From contig NZ_JBDZDV010000002.1 in NCBI RefSeq assembly GCF_040544485.1, positions 62,001-126,000 on the forward strand: DNA of 64,000 nucleotides, written 5' to 3'. Shown here piece by piece: positions 59,305 through 64,000 of this stretch. The stretch is from Lacicoccus halitifaciens (GTDB lineage: Bacteria; Bacillota; Bacilli; Staphylococcales; Salinicoccaceae). Made by a program: the position numbers and the translations under genes. Position 1 is the first letter of the stretch, and the number at the start of each line of letters is the position of its first letter. The notes under the pieces were generated by a model that saw only the letters and a list, made by a program, of their open reading frames with translations, searched no databases and had not been told where the DNA came from.

Positions 59305-60303
59305 TTATTCAGTGTCGGCAAAATGCTCGGTCAGACGGACGAGATTAGATACAAATCCATATTCACTATCATACCAGGAGACGGTCTTTACAAGTTGACT
59401 GTCGCCATTATTTACAATGTCTGTGAGTGTTGCATCAAAAATACCACCGGCTGACGTTCCGATGACGTCTGAAGATACAATTGGTTTGTCAGAGTATTCA
59501 AATGATGGATTGGATGCTTTTTTCATCGCTTCATTCACTTCTTCAACTGTCACTTCTTTTTTCAAATTGGTATAGAACTCAACCAATGCACCACCTGCAA
59601 GCGGCACTCTTATGGCTGAACCATCAACAATCCCTTCAAGTGCAGGGATGACCTTCCCCACAGCTTTTGCTGCTCCGGTGGAAGTTGGAATTGCATTCAT
59701 CGCTCCAGCTCTGCCACGCCTTAAATCTTTGCTGGGACCATCATGCAATGATTGCGAAGGTGTATAGGCTTTCACTGTCGTCATATAGCCATTCACAATT
59801 TCAAAGTTGTCATTTAAGACTTTAGCAACCGGAGCTAAATCATTGGTTGTACAAGAAGCAGAAGATATGATTTTATCATCTTCAATGTTATCCTCATTGA
59901 CCCCATGTACAATCATCTTTGTTTTTTCATCCGCCGGTGCAGTTATGAGGACTTTAGCAGCACCCGCTTCCAAGTGTGCTTTTGCCTTATCCTCAGTTGT
60001 ATACAAACCGGTTGCTTCCAGTACGATATCTATCTCCAATTCCTTCCACGGAAGATCTTTTGCGTCGGCTTCCTGGCAGACCCTCATTTCACTTTCTCCG
60101 ACGACCAAAATATTATCGCGTACTTCCACATTACGCTTCAACCGGCCGTATGTCGTATCGAACTCCAGCAGATATGCCAGGTTTTCAATATCAGCAACGT
60201 CATTTACAGCCACCAGTTCCAGTTCTGAATCTGTATCGAGCAATCTCCTTAACACTGTTCTTCCTACACGTCCAAATCCATTAATTGCTACTTTTGCAGT
60301 CAT
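59305..60303 (-). CDS. GAPDH-family protein with altered active site
   Basis: A 332-residue protein matching type I glyceraldehyde-3-phosphate dehydrogenase end to end: INGFGRVGRTVLRR at the NAD fold, SASCTTNDLAP around the catalytic Cys151, STGAAKAVGKVIPALEG, and SWYDSEYGF at the end. It departs from the norm at four key sites. The active-site His178 (TTxHAYT) is Lys (TTVKAYT), Cys155 of CTTNC is Asp, the Asp of YTxDQ is Ser, and the late Asn of WYDNEYG is Ser. TGGAGG precedes the ATG. It lies alone inside the copper island. It could be a metal-tolerant isoenzyme or have a new activity. Confidence 0.9.
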   Translation of the reverse strand: MTAKVAINGFGRVGRTVLRRLLDTDSELELVAVNDVADIENLAYLLEFDTTYGRLKRNVEVRDNILVVGESEMRVCQEADAKDLPWKELEIDIVLEATGLYTTEDKAKAHLEAGAAKVLITAPADEKTKMIVHGVNEDNIEDDKIISSASCTTNDLAPVAKVLNDNFEIVNGYMTTVKAYTPSQSLHDGPSKDLRRGRAGAMNAIPTSTGAAKAVGKVIPALEGIVDGSAIRVPLAGGALVEFYTNLKKEVTVEEVNEAMKKASNPSFEYSDKPIVSSDVIGTSAGGIFDATLTDIVNNGDSQLVKTVSWYDSEYGFVSNLVRLTEHFADTE

Positions 60304-60499
60304 ATGATTTCCTCCAATAAATAAGTCGATTTGATTATTCTACAGTTAAAAGACCTTTAAAGTTACAAGCGATTTGAATTTTTCTGAAATATCACATATA
60401 AATAATTATATCTTATATTTATCCAGAAACCATCCAGATGATTTGAAATGAAAAAGCAGCAGGTCCACATTTTTCAGTTGATCTGCCACTTTTTGATTT

Positions 60500-61021
60500 T
60501 TAATTAAGTTGTAAATCCGTCAAACAGGTATTATCGCCCTCGAAAGTGGAAAAGTCATGTTCGAGAGTATTACCTTCATAATTGACTTCCATTGTGTAAT
60601 TCTTATCCCTCGGCAGCCAGAAATCCAAAAAGCCGTTTTCCAGCGTCGTCATTGTTTCGTCGATGTGAACTTCACCCTCCTCATCGGTGATTTTCACTTT
60701 CATTTCCTCATTTGCAAGTTCGCCCTGGCATCCTGTCAGACTATGTACTTCACACGGATGCGTATATGTCATGTAAGGTGCCGCTGATACAAAGAACTCA
60801 TCTTCAGGAAGCTCGTAAGTATCTTGATCCCCACCGTCTTCTACTAAAAGATTTTCATCATCAATAGAAGCAGATTCCACTATATTGCTGGCACTCAATT
60901 CTGCAACGAACTCTTTGACATCTATTTCACTTGAAGTTGATTCATTTGAAGCTGAATCATTACCGCAACCAGCTACAATTAAAGTTACACTCAGAAAAGC
61001 AAATACCAAATATTTTTTCAT
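60500..61021 (-). CDS. cueP: CueP-family copper-binding lipoprotein
   Basis: A 173-residue secreted protein. The lipobox is LSVTLIVAGC (Cys19) with a Ser/Asn linker. The conserved copper site residues are seen in HPCEVHSLTGCQGEL (two Cys, ~97-111) and the C-terminal DNTCLTDLQL (third Cys), the three-Cys set of Salmonella CueP. AAGGAGG lies before the ATG. Family members hold periplasmic or wall-zone copper and can reduce or deliver it to superoxide dismutase. It is followed by ccdA, which could keep the Cys reduced; that link is inference. Confidence 0.93.
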   Translation of the reverse strand: MKKYLVFAFLSVTLIVAGCGNDSASNESTSSEIDVKEFVAELSASNIVESASIDDENLLVEDGGDQDTYELPEDEFFVSAAPYMTYTHPCEVHSLTGCQGELANEEMKVKITDEEGEVHIDETMTTLENGFLDFWLPRDKNYTMEVNYEGNTLEHDFSTFEGDNTCLTDLQLN

Positions 61022-61213
61022 TTAAAACTCCTCCTTATATTTTATTATATCGATTCGAATGGGATACTTTACACGAAAATATAACAAATATTTGAAATTT
61101 TGATCTTGAAAAGGTAACACCATTGCTTTTCACTTTCTTTTTCCCTTAGTAATTTAGCAGTCCGTTTTCCAGCCTAACTTCATACTTGTTTTTTCCAATA
61201 TCTTTATGCATAG

Positions 61214-61918
61214 CTAGAAGCCTTGGAAATCTCCGAAGAATGGCTGGAGCCAAATAATAATTTGTGTCAGACCGTCGAAGTACAGCAGCACGCCCATCAA
61301 AATCATGATGACACCACCAACTTTCATAATTACGTTTGAATATTTCAACATCCAACGTGTACGGGATACAAAGAAACTCAAAATGAAGAATGGTATTGCG
61401 AACCCAAGACAGTAAACAATCATTAAAGCTAGAGCATTATTTGGTGCTGTTGCACTCATAGCAAAGATAGCACCGATAATTGGCCCATTACAAGGTGTCC
61501 ATCCAGCACCGAATGCCGTCCCGATAAAAATAGAACCTAAAAATCCAGATGGTCTGTTCTTAAACTGTATCTTTCTGTCTTTCATCAGGAAATTGAAATT
61601 AATCACACCTGTAATGATGAGTCCAAATACCACTATCAGTATGGAGCCGAGCTGCCTGATCAAATTCGAATGCTCGACAAGGAACCCACCGAGAAACACT
61701 GTACCAAAACCAAGTGCAATATATACCAGGCTGAATCCAATAAGGAAAAATAGTGTATGTAATATCGCCCTTACATTAAATTTTTGATTTTCCACTTCAT
61801 TATAGCTCATACCTGTAATGTATGAGACAAAAGCAGGAAAGACCGGCAACACACAGGGCGAGACAAAACTTAAGAACCCGGCTCCGAATGCAAGGAGAAA
61901 CGTTACTTCACTTCCCAT
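61214..61918 (-). CDS. ccdA: CcdA-type thiol-reducing membrane protein
   Basis: A 234-residue DsbD-core protein with six helices that passes electrons from cytosolic thioredoxin to the outside. The two redox Cys lie in the typical places: FVSPCVLPVFPAFVSYITG (helix 1) and GAGWTPCNGPIIGAI (helix 4). AAGGAGG lies before the ATG. It is used for cytochrome c maturation and also for keeping extracellular thiol proteins reduced. The neighbours CueP and CcsA/ResC support both uses. Confidence 0.93.
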   Translation of the reverse strand: MGSEVTFLLAFGAGFLSFVSPCVLPVFPAFVSYITGMSYNEVENQKFNVRAILHTLFFLIGFSLVYIALGFGTVFLGGFLVEHSNLIRQLGSILIVVFGLIITGVINFNFLMKDRKIQFKNRPSGFLGSIFIGTAFGAGWTPCNGPIIGAIFAMSATAPNNALALMIVYCLGFAIPFFILSFFVSRTRWMLKYSNVIMKVGGVIMILMGVLLYFDGLTQIIIWLQPFFGDFQGF

Positions 61919-62088
61919 GCAAATACCTCCTTTGCGTAATTTATCTTAACAGAAATGGTAAGTACAGTCTCATGCCGTTAACTTATACTTAAAAAGTTTT
62001 TATTACAATTTGCATAATAATATAAAAATATATCGGTGGTTTCACTTTTCTCAGTTATTCTGAGGGTTTTCCCCTAACATCTTTATAT

Positions 62089-63000
62089 TTAAATCTCATT
62101 TTCATCTTCCTGATCATACGGATCAACATGGACATGGACGTTTCTCACTATATCATGTTCGTTGATCAGCTTTTGTTTTACATTCCTCGTGATTCTGTGA
62201 CTTTCTTCCACAGTGGTGTTTGGTTCTACCGAGATATTCATTTCCACTACCACATAGGAGCCATGAGAACGTGCACGCAGGTCGTCAACTTGGATCACTT
62301 TGTCCACAGACGTGGCTGTCTTCTTCATACCAGTCGTCTCTTCTTCATTCAAAACCACTTCCAAAGTTATACTCACTGCTTCTTTGGCCAGCTTGAAACC
62401 CATATACATTATGAAGATTGCGATACCTGCACCTGCAATGGGGTCAAAAAGACTTAAATATGGTATACCGTAATGGGAACCGACTAATGCGAGACCGACA
62501 CCGACCAGTGCAACAGCTGACGATATTGCATCCGAACGATGATGCCATGCATCTGCAATAAGTGCAGGACTGTTCAATTTGGTGCCTGCCCGGAACTTAT
62601 ATTGGAAAAGCAGCTCTTTGACGATCAACCCCAGTATAATAATATAGAGCACCATCATTGAAGTGACTTCACTCGTCGTACCCGTCCAGATTGATTCAAT
62701 GGAGGTATACCCAATTTCAAAGCCGATTATAATTAAAATAATAGCCACAATCAGTGTTACAACATTCTCTGATTTTCCGTGACCGTATGGATGCTCTTTG
62801 TCCGGTGGTTTCTGAGCAGCTCTGAGACCGATCATTACAGCAATCGAACTTACTTGATCCGAGAGAGAATGTATAGCGTCTGCAATGAGCGCACGACTGT
62901 TGCCTGCAATTCCGCCAATAAATTTAATGATGGTCATAATGATATTAACCACCATGCTGATTATTGTAATCTTCTGAGCCTTTTTGTATCTGTTAGTCAT
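62089..63000 (-). CDS. Cation diffusion facilitator (CDF) metal exporter
   Basis: A 303-residue metal/proton antiporter. Six helices contain the metal sites ALIADAIHSLSDQVSS (helix 2) and ALIADAWHHRSDAISS (helix 5, HxxxD), plus the loop HPYGHGKSENV. The C-terminal cytosolic domain has VDDLRARSHGSYVVVEMNISVEPNTTVEESHRITRNVKQKL and a His-rich-like end (NVHVHVDPYDQED). AAGGAGG lies before the ATG. The AIHSLSD and AWHHRSD residues fit the Mn/Fe/Zn groups rather than showing one metal for certain. Single gene in the island. Confidence 0.92.
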   Translation of the reverse strand: MTNRYKKAQKITIISMVVNIIMTIIKFIGGIAGNSRALIADAIHSLSDQVSSIAVMIGLRAAQKPPDKEHPYGHGKSENVVTLIVAIILIIIGFEIGYTSIESIWTGTTSEVTSMMVLYIIILGLIVKELLFQYKFRAGTKLNSPALIADAWHHRSDAISSAVALVGVGLALVGSHYGIPYLSLFDPIAGAGIAIFIMYMGFKLAKEAVSITLEVVLNEEETTGMKKTATSVDKVIQVDDLRARSHGSYVVVEMNISVEPNTTVEESHRITRNVKQKLINEHDIVRNVHVHVDPYDQEDENEI

Positions 63001-63163
63001 TTATAGAGACCTCCTTATGAAAATAATTCATAGAATTTATAAACTTCCGGTACACTGCCATAATTGTGGAGATGATGTATAATTTCATTAATAATATTTT
63101 TTTAATAAACGGGATATATCATCAACAATCAGAATCTTTTGTCATATCAACCCTCTTCTTTAA

Positions 63164-64000
63164 TTATGCATATGAATGAAGTCCTGCAACGATCAGATTG
63201 ATTGCAATAAGGTTAAAGAGTATCAGTACGAAGCCGATTACTGCCAGCCATGCAGATTTCTCCCCTTCATATCCTCTGTTCAGTCTCAAATGTAAGAAAA
63301 TAGTATAAAACATAAATGTGATGAAGGCCCAGGTCTCCTTGGGGTCCCAGCCCCAGAATCTGCTCCAGGCAATCTGTGCCCAGATGGCCGCAAAAAAGAT
63401 ACCACCGAGTGCGAATAATGGGAAACCGATTATGACCGAACGGTAGCCGATTTCATCCATCAAGTTCAAGTCCGCTTTGTTTGCAAGCGGCTTAACCAAT
63501 GCAGTCAGTCGTTTTCTTAAGATCAGAAGGAGTATGCCGTATACGATCAGACCAAGGATGACTGACCAGATTACTGTGTTCAATGATTGGGAATTGATTA
63601 CAGGCGGCAAATTGATGCCGGTATGGAAATGATCCGCAGGTTCATATTGATTATCTCCGATATGTTCGACCGGTACTGCGTCTGCGTAGTTGATGAGACT
63701 TGGCAGATGGTACTCTGCAATCATCGTTTCCCCGCGCTGACTGGTATACATGAACTCATCACTGTAACCGACTGCACCTTTCATGACCAGCGTCGTTCCG
63801 ATATAAACCAGAACGATCACTATACCCACCATGATCATCTCCAGAGTACGTGCCCGCCACGACTTCTCATTTTGTGGTATCGCTTTGAGCAGATAGATCA
63901 ATCCTGCAACCGCACTCATGGAAAGGATACCATAGGATATTGATACAGTAATCACATGAATTGCAAGCCAGTTACTCTGCAATGATGGAATCAAAGGATT
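63164..64000 (-). CDS. Cytochrome c biogenesis protein CcsA/ResC, 5' end outside the window
   Basis: Heme-handling membrane protein of System II cytochrome c maturation. About 278 codons are seen; the frame is open to the right edge (…NPLIPSLQSNWLAIHV), so the N-terminus is missing from a protein usually near 390 residues. The tryptophan-rich heme-handling motif is WGWDPKETWAFITFMFYTIFLHLRL near the end, with flanking His residues (HVITVSISYG, FHTGINLPP, LHLRL). It is probably followed upstream by resB and resA. Its presence beside ccdA suggests a cytochrome c maturation block joined to the copper genes. Confidence 0.9.
   Translation of the reverse strand, partial: NPLIPSLQSNWLAIHVITVSISYGILSMSAVAGLIYLLKAIPQNEKSWRARTLEMIMVGIVIVLVYIGTTLVMKGAVGYSDEFMYTSQRGETMIAEYHLPSLINYADAVPVEHIGDNQYEPADHFHTGINLPPVINSQSLNTVIWSVILGLIVYGILLLILRKRLTALVKPLANKADLNLMDEIGYRSVIIGFPLFALGGIFFAAIWAQIAWSRFWGWDPKETWAFITFMFYTIFLHLRLNRGYEGEKSAWLAVIGFVLILFNLIAINLIVAGLHSYA

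Noticed and set aside
1..64000. CRISPR arrays and rRNA genes
   Set aside because: I saw no regularly spaced direct repeats of 24-40 bp and no rRNA segments on either strand.

Overview
The window looks like the chromosome of a moderately halophilic member of the Staphylococcaceae, most like Salinicoccus. This is inferred from the Firmicutes-style gene set (CcpA cre sites, M-box and SAM-I riboswitches, AGGAGG ribosome sites, CopY, FakB and PlsX), the betaine transporter, the small lipoproteins, and a G+C content that looks higher than in Staphylococcus itself. No 16S gene is present, so the genus is not proven. It carries about 63 protein genes, one tRNA-Ala(GGC), two clear riboswitches and many hairpin terminators.

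Layout. 1-4500: end of mtlD, a BCCT betaine transporter, a pair of fluoride channels and a PAP2 phosphatase. 4500-6300: mgtE behind an M-box riboswitch plus a short Asp-Pro-rich leader peptide, which is the most interesting regulatory region in the core part. 6300-15100: a macrodomain protein, a flavin reductase, formamidase with FmdB under a cre site, a NylB-like serine hydrolase, an orphan peptide-binding lipoprotein, a PNPOx-like protein, a formate/nitrite channel and an MFS exporter. 15100-19800: tRNA-Ala, a divergent PurC, an XRE-regulated ABC-2 operon and a membrane protein. 19800-25300: a flavin hydroxylase, a two-gene Tat-exported GMC dehydrogenase, and yoaK-msrA. 25400-31750: one five-gene operon behind a SAM-I riboswitch (a homocysteine synthase fused to a CoA-binding domain, a sulfonate-type ABC importer and acetyl-CoA synthetase). 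31850-41250: a monoamine oxidase, a GcvT-like protein under a promoter with an embedded cre site, a second orphan peptide-binding protein, cardiolipin synthase, an RDD protein, a CAP-domain protein and an unusual secreted Tyr/Asp/Gly-rich protein. 41400-44600: a fabF-fakB-plsX operon that appears to join acyl-phosphate and acyl-ACP metabolism.

From about 45750 the DNA becomes accessory. First comes what may be a decayed toxin tail with two downstream unknown genes. Then comes the left end of a Tn916-family integrative conjugative element (46884 to about 51470), starting at a guaA-type attachment core. It is crippled: a deletion has fused the coupling ATPase gene (tcpA) in frame to the cell-wall hydrolase gene (cwlT), which removes the relaxase and VirB4 region, and its Mom-like DNA-modification gene seems frameshifted.

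51600-64000 is an AT-richer copper-handling island: copY-copB with two cop boxes, a Cys-rich copper-storage protein, a two-component system, a sialidase-like lipoprotein, a YdhK protein, a GAPDH with altered active-site residues, CueP, CcdA, a CDF transporter and CcsA/ResC. The logic would be copper efflux, extracytoplasmic copper binding, cytosolic storage, thiol and cytochrome c repair, and perhaps a metal-tolerant replacement for a copper-sensitive glycolytic enzyme.
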